This document shows, one piece after another, positions 1-7,331 of a stretch of 12,456 nt of DNA (positions are counted from its first letter, which is position 1; each line of letters begins with the position of its first letter). The position numbers were made by a program, and so were the translations under genes. A model generated the notes under the pieces. That model worked only from the letters and a program-made list of their open reading frames with translations, did no database searches and was not told where the DNA came from. Origin of the DNA: an uncultured Nitrososphaera sp. (lineage in GTDB: Archaea; Thermoproteota; Nitrososphaeria; Nitrososphaerales; Nitrososphaeraceae). The stretch is taken from positions 1 to 12,456 of the forward strand of contig NZ_CAMLDP010000058.1 in NCBI RefSeq assembly GCF_946478925.1, in the 5' to 3' direction.

Positions 1-1786
1 GCTTGAAGGGGAACAACTGGCGAATCCGCCCCAGTATGTCGCTGATAAACGCGATCTTGACCAGACTTGTCGTCTTTAACGCGCTACTGGTCAGTTGTGT
101 CACGCTGATAGTCGCCACGTCCTTTGGGCCTTTTTGCGACGAAAATGCAATAGCAGCCCTTGTGGTAAACCCAAAGTGGACATCTCCGGACATGACGATG
201 CAGTGCCGTGGCGCAAACTCTTGCGCCAAAAACGAAAGAAATCTTGTGCGGCCGTTGGTGTTTGCGTACCATGTCTCTAGGTCAAGCGCATAGATGCTGG
301 TGGCCATTGCCACTGCTTTTTGCAGCGCCTCAAACAGGTAAAAGCCAAGGACCGGGACGGCAGACACTATGATGAGCGGATCGCCTTTTTTGTATCCGGC
401 AAGCTGCGCCGCTCTGGAGATTGCCATCAGGCCGTCTTGGCCTATCAGTTGCGGCGGCCCCTTGAAGCTGTCATAGTGCCTCTGCGTCCTGCTGTCTGCA
501 AAGATTGCCAGCGGCTTTGTCGGCGCGCTGAATGTCCAACCGTGGAAATTCAATAGCGAGTCCTCAAACGACGTCTTTTCTTCTGCCGTTGCGTTGCCTT
601 TTTTTTCAAGGTAGCTGGCAATCCTTGCTATAAAATCCGGGTCGTACAGCGAAGGGTCGTTGCCCCATCCCTGAAAAGCCCAATAAGCCAAAAGCGCGTT
701 GGAGATGACTTGCTTGCCACACTTGCTGTATTTTGCGTTGTCGTGCCATTCTCTGGTGATGTTCCAGTCGTCAGTCACGTCATGGTCGTCAAAGATCATG
801 TATGTGGGGGTGTTTGCCATGACCCTCCGCACTGCGGCAAGGTCCCTGCGTGTTTCTTCTAGCCGCCTTGACTGGTCGCGGTATTTGCCCTGTTCGCTAT
901 TTGGAACGGACGCAACATCATGAAACTCGTCCGGCCAGTTTTCGGCATTCCATGCCAGAAGGTACATTGCGGCAAATTCGCCAAAAGCAAGCAGGTGGTT
1001 CCCTGCATGGCCAGAAGTAAATCCCGCGTGTTCCTTTACCACCTTTTGCCGCGTTCCCGGCGCAATGTCTGATATCCACTTGTCGACGCCCTCTATGCGC
1101 TCCTGCCATCCAAGGAGCGCGATGCCAAATTCTGTCAGGTAGCGCGCAAGAGGGGCCGCCACGTCATCGGCGTATATCTGGTCGCCGGTGAGAAAGAGGG
1201 CGCTTGGTCTCTTGCCAAGATTTGCAAATGACGCCGATATCACTTCATCAGCCGCGGCAAGGCAGTCTTCGCCCTTGCCGTGCAGCTTTCTGCACGACCC
1301 GTGTATGAGGTTCAGGGAACCTCCGTCTCCCTTTATGAAAAAGGTCGGAAGCGGGCTGTATTGCAGGTATGCTATGCTGCCTGCAAGGCCAAAATCTGCC
1401 AACCTCTTGCCGGCGGCAGCAACTCTGCCATTGCCATCATCCTCCTCCTCTTCTGTTTCTCCGGTGAAAATTTCAAGATCATATGCCAGCAGCGTATCAG
1501 TGGGAAACAGGCCGGCAGCTTTTTGTTGTTCAGATCTGGGGCGTGCAATTACAAGAGCCACATGCAGGCGTTCTCCCAGTTGGATGGACTTGGTGATCCC
1601 CGACCCAATCGCCAGAGGCTTATTTGTGTCCTGCTTTTGCAAGTCCGAGAATAGGAAAACTTGTGCCTTTACGGTTACGGGCTTGCTGCAGGCAACCCAG
1701 ATGCACACCTGGCTGGCATCCGCTCTTCGCAGAATCGGGCCAAGCAGAATTGTCCGGGCATCCAGCCAGTGGTTTAGATCCTGCAA
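1..1786 (-). CDS. PhoD-like metallophosphatase (alkaline phosphatase D family), 3' end cut by window edge
   Basis: The minus-strand frame stays open from about 1840 to base 1, giving about 595 codons with the C-terminus outside the window. The start of the fold is GPILRR followed by VCIWVA, typical of the small beta domain that precedes PhoD-type phosphatases. Metal-binding motifs then appear in the expected order: GSCRK, GDQIYADD (about residues 201-208), DDHDVTDDWN (333-342) and SGDVHFGF (533-540). Family knowledge: PhoD enzymes hydrolyse phosphomonoesters or phosphodiesters using iron and calcium. No signal peptide or Tat motif is visible, so a cytoplasmic enzyme is likely, unlike secreted Bacillus PhoD. 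The frame contains no ATG near its beginning; TTG at 1786 is used here, and TTG at 1822 is the alternative. An acidic run (EEEEDD) near residue 113 is probably a surface loop. The family call is strong, but the substrate is unknown. Confidence 0.88.
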   Translation of the reverse strand, partial: MQDLNHWLDARTILLGPILRRADASQVCIWVACSKPVTVKAQVFLFSDLQKQDTNKPLAIGSGITKSIQLGERLHVALVIARPRSEQQKAAGLFPTDTLLAYDLEIFTGETEEEEDDGNGRVAAAGKRLADFGLAGSIAYLQYSPLPTFFIKGDGGSLNLIHGSCRKLHGKGEDCLAAADEVISASFANLGKRPSALFLTGDQIYADDVAAPLARYLTEFGIALLGWQERIEGVDKWISDIAPGTRQKVVKEHAGFTSGHAGNHLLAFGEFAAMYLLAWNAENWPDEFHDVASVPNSEQGKYRDQSRRLEETRRDLAAVRRVMANTPTYMIFDDHDVTDDWNITREWHDNAKYSKCGKQVISNALLAYWAFQGWGNDPSLYDPDFIARIASYLEKKGNATAEEKTSFEDSLLNFHGWTFSAPTKPLAIFADSRTQRHYDSFKGPPQLIGQDGLMAISRAAQLAGYKKGDPLIIVSAVPVLGFYLFEALQKAVAMATSIYALDLETWYANTNGRTRFLSFLAQEFAPRHCIVMSGDVHFGFTTRAAIAFSSQKGPKDVATISVTQLTSSALKTTSLVKIAFISDILGRIRQLFPFK

Positions 1787-1822
1787 AATCGCATAACCCT
1801 GAAAAAGATTGACGCCATGCAA

Positions 1823-1829
1823 TTTAAGC
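1823..1829 (-). promoter_or_regulatory. Possible TATA box for the PhoD-like gene
   Basis: Minus-strand GCTTAAATT covers about 1821-1829. A TATA box here predicts transcription starting near 1799, just before the TTG at 1786. A second AT-rich palindrome, AGATTAATCT at 1835-1844, would instead place the start near 1814. I cannot decide between them from the sequence. Confidence 0.3.
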
Positions 1830-1872
1830 GCCGTAGATTAATCTTCTATGCGTACCGCAGCAGGCACTTGAA

Positions 1873-1890
1873 AACGTGAAAAACTTTTTG
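1873..1890 (-). terminator. T-rich terminator candidate after the membrane protein gene
   Basis: Just after the minus-strand stop at 1898, the transcript would contain two U-tracts (AAGTTTTTCACGTTTTC). Archaeal RNA polymerase commonly terminates at U-runs without a hairpin. There is no strong stem. Confidence 0.35.
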
Positions 1891-1897
1891 GCCTCAT

Positions 1898-2530
1898 CTA
1901 ATTCACGCGGTCATGCTTGCGAAACGCTCCATAGTAGGCCAGCGTGACTATGGTCAGGGCAATCAGGTACCAGTTTGGTATCACGAAACTTCCGAGATCT
2001 ATTGCGCCTATGTGCATCGAAGTCCAGTCACTGAATTGCATAAGCTTGCCTCCCTTGGGGTCGTCTGCGAGGGGCACGAGCCACCTGTTGACAAACCACG
2101 CAAAGTCCTCGATAAGGATGGCTGCTATCAGGTTTGCAATTCCCAGGAGTAGCGCCTTTCTCCTCTTGTGCTTGCCCAAGAGTTTGAAGGCCATGTCGTC
2201 CCACAGCGCGACAAAACTGATGAGGATGAATATGAAGAGCATGGGAAAGAGGTGGTATTGGTACATGTTGCCGATGATGGGCCTAGTTTCCCTGCTGGCG
2301 GAACTTGCGGTCGTCTCTTCGACCTTGCCGTTTGAGAGCTGGAGTGCAGGGTCCTTGATGTAATAGTACTCAAGGTGTGCAAAGCTGATGGCAAAGACAG
2401 CGCAGATCACCGCGGTGGCGATAAATTCGACCTTCCTTGATCCTAAATGCGCCAGAATGTGCTCACGGTAAGTCAGGCCAGAATGATCTTCTCCTTCCTT
2501 GTCCTTGCGTTTCGATTTAGAGGAGCCTAT
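1898..2530 (-). CDS. Unrecognised four-helix membrane protein, probable non-canonical AUA start
   Basis: I do not recognise this family. The frame encodes a lysine-rich soluble head (about residues 1-33) and then four hydrophobic segments at about residues 36-55, 93-110, 124-142 and 181-200. Between helices 2 and 3 is WDDMAFKLLGKHKRRK, and the loop before helix 4 holds an acidic and aromatic stretch (EDFAWFVNRW). The first usable canonical start is GTG at 2410, but it falls inside helix 1 and would remove half of it. The frame continues upstream to a stop at 2564-2566 without ATG, GTG or TTG. ATA at 2530 gives a natural N-terminus (MGSSKSKRKDKEGED if read as Met) and lies about 26 bases after a TATA-like TTTTAT. 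The product would be 210 residues from 2530 or 170 from 2410. It is transcribed in the same direction as the PhoD-like gene and the kdp operon. The coding frame is well supported, but the start is not. Confidence 0.72.
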   Translation of the reverse strand: MGSSKSKRKDKEGEDHSGLTYREHILAHLGSRKVEFIATAVICAVFAISFAHLEYYYIKDPALQLSNGKVEETTASSASRETRPIIGNMYQYHLFPMLFIFILISFVALWDDMAFKLLGKHKRRKALLLGIANLIAAILIEDFAWFVNRWLVPLADDPKGGKLMQFSDWTSMHIGAIDLGSFVIPNWYLIALTIVTLAYYGAFRKHDRVN

Positions 2531-2553
2531 GGATATTGTAGGGAGATGCGCTG

Positions 2554-2561
2554 GATAAAAG
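2554..2561 (-). promoter_or_regulatory. TATA box for the membrane protein gene
   Basis: Minus-strand CTTTTATC is centred near 2557. The usual archaeal spacing of about 26 bases places transcription start near 2531, next to the ATA codon at 2530 and so consistent with a leaderless mRNA. Confidence 0.45.
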
Positions 2562-2587
2562 AGTTAAGTGGACTATTATATTATTCC

Positions 2588-2606
2588 TAGACGCAAAAAG
2601 CCACAA
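2588..2606 (-). terminator. T-rich terminator candidate at the end of the kdp operon
   Basis: About 50 bases after the last stop of the operon (2654), the minus strand reads TTCTTTGTGGCTTTTTGCG, a U-rich tract suitable for archaeal termination. No hairpin is obvious. Confidence 0.35.
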
Positions 2607-2653
2607 AGAACCGCGCACACACGCACATGCAGCATCTTTGCGTATCTACTCTG

Positions 2654-2895
2654 CTATTGCCGGCCCTTTGTGCTGGCTATTATCGTAGTTGTCGTGCATG
2701 TCATGCCCGGCAGCGTCCTTATCTTGACTATGGTATCGCGCAGGGTTTCCTCTGACTTGGCATCTACCTTTACGACGATGTCGTTATCCCCGACGTCTCG
2801 TACACGGCCGCGACGTTGGCCATGTTCTCAAGTTCGCTCTTGGCAGCCTGTACGAGCTTGGGGTCGCAGTTGAGGAACACGAATGCAGACGTCAT
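2654..2895 (-). pseudogene. Stand-alone Lrp/AsnC ligand-binding (RAM) domain protein, interrupted by a one-base frameshift
   Basis: From ATG 2895 the first frame reads MTSAFVFLNCDPKLVQAAK and continues to VYETSG, then reaches a stop at 2770 after 41 residues. In the frame one base back, the sequence resumes as DNDIVVKVDAKSEETLRDTI and runs to a stop at 2654-2656. Joined at the G-run (2788-2791 on the plus strand), the product is about 80 residues. It fits a complete beta-alpha-beta-beta-alpha-beta RAM domain, the effector-binding half of Lrp/AsnC regulators, without a DNA-binding domain. Proteins of this kind bind amino acids or similar small ligands as oligomers. The gene follows the 29-residue peptide gene by 9 bases and appears to be the last gene of the kdp operon. 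It could be a true pseudogene, a sequence error (GGGGG read as GGGG) or a -1 frameshift site. The family call is good; functional status is unresolved. Confidence 0.75.
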
Positions 2896-2904
2896 CTGCG
2901 GTGC

Positions 2905-2994
2905 CTACTGCTTTTCTGCCCTGAGCAGGGAGTGGGTCAGCACTGCTGCCGAAACTACAAGCGACGCGATAAATATTGCAAGAGCCATGTCCAT
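2905..2994 (-). CDS. Small single-helix membrane peptide after kdpC, candidate KdpF
   Basis: This 29-residue frame begins MDMALAIFIASLVVSAAVL, a single hydrophobic helix, and ends with a short polar tail (LLRAEKQ). A good Shine-Dalgarno, GGAGG at 3006-3010, lies 11 bases before the ATG. It starts 22 bases after the kdpC stop and ends 9 bases before the RAM-domain gene, so it is almost certainly part of the same transcript. In bacteria KdpF is a single-helix peptide of about 29 residues that stabilises the KdpABC complex, but it is usually encoded in front of kdpA. Size, topology and operon membership suggest an equivalent at the other end of the operon. Such short peptides have too little sequence to prove homology; it could be another small membrane subunit. 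Confidence 0.6.
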   Translation of the reverse strand: MDMALAIFIASLVVSAAVLTHSLLRAEKQ

Positions 2995-3016
2995 CGGTTG
3001 TTTTCCCTCCTTCTCC

Positions 3017-3493
3017 TTATCCCCGTCCTGCTTCCTGGAACTCTGCGTATATGTCAGGGTACTGCTTGACAAGCTCTATGTTCAGCTCTAGCACGTTGAC
3101 GTAGTTGGGGGCAAAAGCTACGAGGTTTGCCGACCTGTTTCTCTCAATGTTGAGTTCTATCATCGTAATGAGGTAGTTCTCCGGTATTCCTGTGGCCTGG
3201 TTCACGCCCTTTGCTTGCGAATAGGCGTCATCCGGGGTTATGTGGGGGTCGACTCCTGATACCGTCTCTCCTGCGGGCCGGGGATGGAAAAACTTGGGTG
3301 ATGAAAATTCCTGCGCGATTAGCCGTGACCCAACCTCTTTTCCATTCAATTCCACGATGCTCCCGTTTGCCTTGAATGGAAGCACGCTCTGCCCTATAGC
3401 GACCAGCGAAAGCGGGTATGCCACCCCTGTTACGACTAGCATCAGCACGACCACCTTGATTGCGGGCTTGAGCGTTCCTGGTTTTATTTCCAT
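3017..3493 (-). CDS. kdpC: Potassium-transporting ATPase KdpC subunit
   Basis: The product is 158 residues with one N-terminal membrane helix (about 11-36) and an outside domain. KdpC signatures are GSRLIAQEF, FFHPRP, SGVDPHITP and the C-terminal NVLELNIEL. KdpC is the small subunit that holds KdpA and KdpB together and is thought to raise potassium or ATP affinity. It is shorter than the usual roughly 190 residues: the segment between the FHxRP motif and the GxDPHI motif is reduced to a few residues, so the SN-rich loop found in bacterial KdpC is missing. The start codon at 3493 has an AGGAG element upstream, between it and the kdpB stop at 3516, with 22 bases between the genes. The identification is firm. 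Confidence 0.95.
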   Translation of the reverse strand: MEIKPGTLKPAIKVVVLMLVVTGVAYPLSLVAIGQSVLPFKANGSIVELNGKEVGSRLIAQEFSSPKFFHPRPAGETVSGVDPHITPDDAYSQAKGVNQATGIPENYLITMIELNIERNRSANLVAFAPNYVNVLELNIELVKQYPDIYAEFQEAGRG

Positions 3494-3515
3494 ATTATTT
3501 CTCTATCTTCTCCTA

Positions 3516-5693
3516 TTATTTCATAAACATGGACAGCAGGATGTCTATCCCCTTGATGGCTGCAAACGGCAGTATTGCGCCCCCCATGCCATAGATGAAC
3601 ATGTTTCTTACGAACGTCTTTTGCGGAGGCTCGGGCTTGAACCGCGTCCCCTTTAGCGCCAGCGGTATCAAAAGCGGTATGATGATTGCGTTGAATATCA
3701 GAGTCGACAGCACCGCCGTCTCGGCGCTGTGCAATTGCATGATGTTTAGCGCCTGCATCCTAGGGTTACTCTCCATGAACATCGCCGGCAATAGCGCAAA
3801 GTACTTTGCCACGTCGTTGGCGATGCTGAACGTGGTTATGGCGCCTCTGGTCATGAGAAGCTGCTTGCCGAGCTTGACCACCTTCAGTATCTTTGACGGG
3901 TCAGAGTCAAGGTCGACCATGTTTGCCGCCTCTTTGGCGGCAGCGGTGCCGCTGTTCATCGCAAGACCCACGTCTGCCTTGGCAAGCGCCGGCGCGTCGT
4001 TGGTGCCATCGCCCACCATGCCTATGACATGGCCCCTGCCCTGCTCCTCTTCTACCTTTCTCAATTTGTCCGTGGGCTTGGCCTCTGCTATCACCTGATC
4101 AACATCGGCTTCTCGCGCAATAACCTCCGCGGTCAGCTTGTTGTCCCCTGTTATCATGACCGTGCTTATACCCGTCGCCCTGACTTCATCGAGCTTTTGC
4201 CGAATGTTCTCCTTGAGGTTGTCCTTTAGCGCGACGAGCCCAATTGCAGTCCTGTCAATGATAACAATGAGGGGCGTGCCGCCTGTCTTTGACACTTCCT
4301 GAGACTTCCATTTCAGCTCGGCTTCGTTGAGGTTGTCGGCCATCGGGAGCATGGCGTCTATGGAGCCTTTCAGGATCCTTGCATTACTGTTGGAGCGGGT
4401 GATCTCTCGCAGCATCGCCGCGACCTTGCAGCTGCTGTTATTGCTCACCGGGCCATTGAACGACTTGACTGCCTCCATCTCCTCAAGGGTCGCCCTCTTG
4501 CTCGGGATGAGCTCTATCCCGCTGTACCTGGTTTCTGCGCTGAACTCTATCGGCCTTGCGGTGATTATCTTTTCCAAAAGCGGCGGCACGAAATTCTTGG
4601 CTTCTGCAAGGTCCACCGTGGACTTGCCCTCGTGGGTGGTGTCGTGTATGGACGCCGCAAACGCCGCCTGGCCAATGTCCTCTTCAGTAAAGCCCTGCAT
4701 CGGCATGAACGCTACTGCGCTCCTGCTCCCCTCGGTGATGGTGCCAGTCTTGTCAAGCACTAGCACGTCGCAGTCGCCAGCCGCTTCTATCCCCTTGCCG
4801 GATTTTGCGATAATGTTGTCACGCCCAAGCCTCGTTATCCCGGCGACTCCGATCGCGGGTAGCAGTGCCCCGATAGTGGTGGGCATCAGCGCCACCAAGA
4901 GCGCCACGAGCGTGGCAATGTCCACAGGGTACCCGAGAAAGCGGGCAAAGAACAGCAGGGTGCCTATGACCATGATGAATATAATTGACAGACCTGCAAG
5001 GAGTATCGCCAGCGCGATCTCGTTCTTTGTCTTGGGCCTTGTCGCGCTCTCTATCAGGCCGACCATCTGGTCTAGAAAACTGCGCCCCATCTCTGCAGTG
5101 ATTTCAACCAGCAGCTTGTCGCTTGCGACCCTCGTCCCTCCAATCACCCGGTCGCCCTTTTCCTTAAAGACTGGATTTGATTCGCCTGTCATCATTGATT
5201 CGTCGACGAACGCCTTTCCTTCATTGACGAGGCCGTCCCTGGGTATGACCTCGCCTGCGTGGACCACGACCTCGTCACCCGGCTTTAGGCTGGTCGAGGT
5301 GACTATCGCCTCCTTGCCGTTTACCAGCTTGCGCGCCGGAACCTCTTTCTCAAGGCTCCTAAGCGAATCAACCCTTGCCCTTGCCTGGGCTTCCGAGAGC
5401 GACTCTGAAAACGTCGCAAACCACACCGTGAGTACGAGAATTACTGCGATCTCTATGTAGAACGTCCTGCTCTGGTTCACGTATTCCCTTGACATGTCGG
5501 GGAATACCGCAATAGCCAGGACCAACAAGAACCCGACCTCGACTGCAAACATCACTGGGCTGTTTCTGGCCAGATAGTACGGGCTCATTTTTGTGAAGGA
5601 GCCGAGGATCACCCTGCCGCTTTTTAGCGCGGATTCTTTTTTTCCGCGCTCTTTTTTCTGGACATTGTTATTTTTGCTCATCATAATCATCAT
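3516..5693 (-). CDS. kdpB: Potassium-transporting P-type ATPase KdpB, catalytic subunit
   Basis: This 725-residue protein is the ATP-hydrolysing subunit of the Kdp potassium pump in the cell membrane. The phosphorylated aspartate is D314 in DKTGT, the actuator-domain motif TGES is at 169-172, TGDN occurs in the P domain, and the hinge motif GDGTNDAPAL begins at G561. Membrane pairs lie before and after the actuator domain, with three more helices at the C-terminus. Ser172 of TGES matches the serine that is phosphorylated to inhibit the E. coli pump, so that control is at least possible here. A charged lysine-rich head of about 30 residues precedes the conserved core and makes it longer than E. 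coli KdpB (682). The ATG directly follows the kdpA stop with no bases between, and a GGGGAG element lies inside the end of kdpA, which suggests translational coupling. Confidence 0.97.
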   Translation of the reverse strand: MMIMMSKNNNVQKKERGKKESALKSGRVILGSFTKMSPYYLARNSPVMFAVEVGFLLVLAIAVFPDMSREYVNQSRTFYIEIAVILVLTVWFATFSESLSEAQARARVDSLRSLEKEVPARKLVNGKEAIVTSTSLKPGDEVVVHAGEVIPRDGLVNEGKAFVDESMMTGESNPVFKEKGDRVIGGTRVASDKLLVEITAEMGRSFLDQMVGLIESATRPKTKNEIALAILLAGLSIIFIMVIGTLLFFARFLGYPVDIATLVALLVALMPTTIGALLPAIGVAGITRLGRDNIIAKSGKGIEAAGDCDVLVLDKTGTITEGSRSAVAFMPMQGFTEEDIGQAAFAASIHDTTHEGKSTVDLAEAKNFVPPLLEKIITARPIEFSAETRYSGIELIPSKRATLEEMEAVKSFNGPVSNNSSCKVAAMLREITRSNSNARILKGSIDAMLPMADNLNEAELKWKSQEVSKTGGTPLIVIIDRTAIGLVALKDNLKENIRQKLDEVRATGISTVMITGDNKLTAEVIAREADVDQVIAEAKPTDKLRKVEEEQGRGHVIGMVGDGTNDAPALAKADVGLAMNSGTAAAKEAANMVDLDSDPSKILKVVKLGKQLLMTRGAITTFSIANDVAKYFALLPAMFMESNPRMQALNIMQLHSAETAVLSTLIFNAIIIPLLIPLALKGTRFKPEPPQKTFVRNMFIYGMGGAILPFAAIKGIDILLSMFMK

Positions 5694-7331
5694 TCAACTC
5701 CCCATTGAAAACGGCCCTATCGCAAGGAACGGGAAGAACGTCAGCGCAGTGAGCAAAAACGTCATGATGACCAGCACGGCTATGAACAGAGGCCCCTGCG
5801 TCTTGATGGGCTCGATGACCTCCTTTCTGTCCTTGACGGTAAACGAGCCTGCTATTGCAAGCATCAGGCCAATCGGGACGTACCTGCCAAGCAGCATCAC
5901 GATTCCTGTCGAATAGTTCCAGAACGGCGTGTTGGCAGACGTGCCGAAATAGTCCGAGCCGTTGTTTGCCGCGGCAGACGTGTATTCGTAGAGCGTCTGA
6001 GTGTATCCTGTGGCCGTGACGGTCTGCTGTTGCTCGTGCGTTCCAAGCATTGCCTGCGCGTCCCCGCTCACAAGCGATATCGCGGTCGGGATGAGTATCA
6101 GCGCAGGATGTATCAGAAATATGAACACCGCCAGCTTGATGTCACGCGCGCTTATCTTCATGCTCAGATACTCTGGCGTCTTGCCCACCATCAGGCCGAC
6201 TATGAACAGCGTCAAGACGACATAGACTATCATAGTCATCATGCCCGTGCCGTCGGCGCCGGGTATAGCCTGTACGAACATGCCGAGAAAGAGGCCGGTG
6301 ACCGCGCCCGGGGACATGCCCGAAAGGGAGGACGCGACTGCGCCCGTGTTTGTGGCCAATGACGCTGTGTTGAACAGCACGCTTCCAAAATTGCCGACCC
6401 TAGTTTCAAGGAGCGCCGGCCCACTTGCCTGCACAAGCGCTATCCCGAACATCACTCCAAACCCTACAAGCATCGCTATCAGTATTGACACTCCCCTTCC
6501 CTTTCCTACCAGCTTGGCGAACGCGATTGGAAACGAGAGCGGTATCACAAGCATCAGAAACGTCTCAAACATGTTTGAAAGCCCGCTAGGGTTTTCAAAC
6601 GGGTGCGCGGAATTGGCAGCGAAATAGCCGCCTCCGTTGCTTCCAAGCTGCTTTATGGACTCCAATGACGCCACCGGGCCCATGACCATCGTCTGCTGGC
6701 TGCCCTCCAGCGTGCCTACTGTCGCCGACGGGGCCAAGGTCTGCGGGACTCCAAGGAACATCAAGAGCAGTGCAGAGACAAACGCCACGGGGAGCAAAAG
6801 CGTCACGATGACGCGGATAAAGTCGACGTAAAAGTTGCCCAGGCCGAAATTCTTCCTGATAAACGCCCGGATGAAAGCAAACGCGGCGGAAATGCCGGAC
6901 GCTGGCGCGACGAACATTATGAAAGTAATCACGACCATCTGCGACAGCACCGAAAGCTGCTGGTCGCCTGCATAGTGCTGGAGGTCGGTGTTTGTGATAA
7001 AAGATGCCGCCGTGTGGAAGGCAAGGTCCGGGCTAAAGCCTTTCAAACCCTGCGACGCCGGCAGTACGCCTTGGGCCATCAACATGACGAACACAAATCC
7101 AGCCACAATGGCGTTGGTCACTACAAGGGCAAGGAGGTATTCCTTCCAGCCCATCTGCTGGTCCTTGTCAATTCCTACCATCCTGTAAAACCCGTTTTCC
7201 ACCCTTGCCAGCGTCTTTTCCAGCGGCCTGCTCTCGTACGTTATCATCCTTGCCATGTACGTCCCAAATAGCACCGCCATCGTAACGGCGCTTCCAAGCA
7301 GTACTGCTAGCTGCACAACTGGTTCTGCCAA
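5694..7331 (-). CDS. kdpA: Potassium-transporting ATPase KdpA, channel-like subunit
   Basis: KdpA carries the selectivity filter of the Kdp pump and is related to the SKT/Trk potassium channel family. Four filter-type loops are visible: TNTD with QHYAGD after it (from residue 113), GSNGGGYFAANSAHPFENP (around 230), TNTGAVASSLSG (from 327) and NNGSDYFGTSANTPFWN (from 456). The rest is strongly hydrophobic, with about ten helices. The third loop differs from the SCGAVN-type loop of E. coli KdpA. The start chosen is TTG 7331, which gives MAEPVVQLAVLL and 545 residues, close to E. coli KdpA (557), and has GAGGAGG upstream. The frame stays open to 7427, but those codons (CSGFLCCQ and on) do not look like KdpA and probably belong to the leader. 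No KdpD or KdpE gene is present in the window. Confidence 0.95.
   Translation of the reverse strand: MAEPVVQLAVLLGSAVTMAVLFGTYMARMITYESRPLEKTLARVENGFYRMVGIDKDQQMGWKEYLLALVVTNAIVAGFVFVMLMAQGVLPASQGLKGFSPDLAFHTAASFITNTDLQHYAGDQQLSVLSQMVVITFIMFVAPASGISAAFAFIRAFIRKNFGLGNFYVDFIRVIVTLLLPVAFVSALLLMFLGVPQTLAPSATVGTLEGSQQTMVMGPVASLESIKQLGSNGGGYFAANSAHPFENPSGLSNMFETFLMLVIPLSFPIAFAKLVGKGRGVSILIAMLVGFGVMFGIALVQASGPALLETRVGNFGSVLFNTASLATNTGAVASSLSGMSPGAVTGLFLGMFVQAIPGADGTGMMTMIVYVVLTLFIVGLMVGKTPEYLSMKISARDIKLAVFIFLIHPALILIPTAISLVSGDAQAMLGTHEQQQTVTATGYTQTLYEYTSAAANNGSDYFGTSANTPFWNYSTGIVMLLGRYVPIGLMLAIAGSFTVKDRKEVIEPIKTQGPLFIAVLVIMTFLLTALTFFPFLAIGPFSMGS

Noticed and set aside
1188..1796. Plus-strand open frame of 202 codons
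   Set aside because: It is antisense to the PhoD-like gene, with no domain and a Ser/Arg/Cys-rich composition typical of shadow frames.
4327..5460. Plus-strand open frame of 377 codons
   Set aside because: It lies entirely opposite kdpB, whose motifs are intact. It is a shadow of a GC-rich coding strand.
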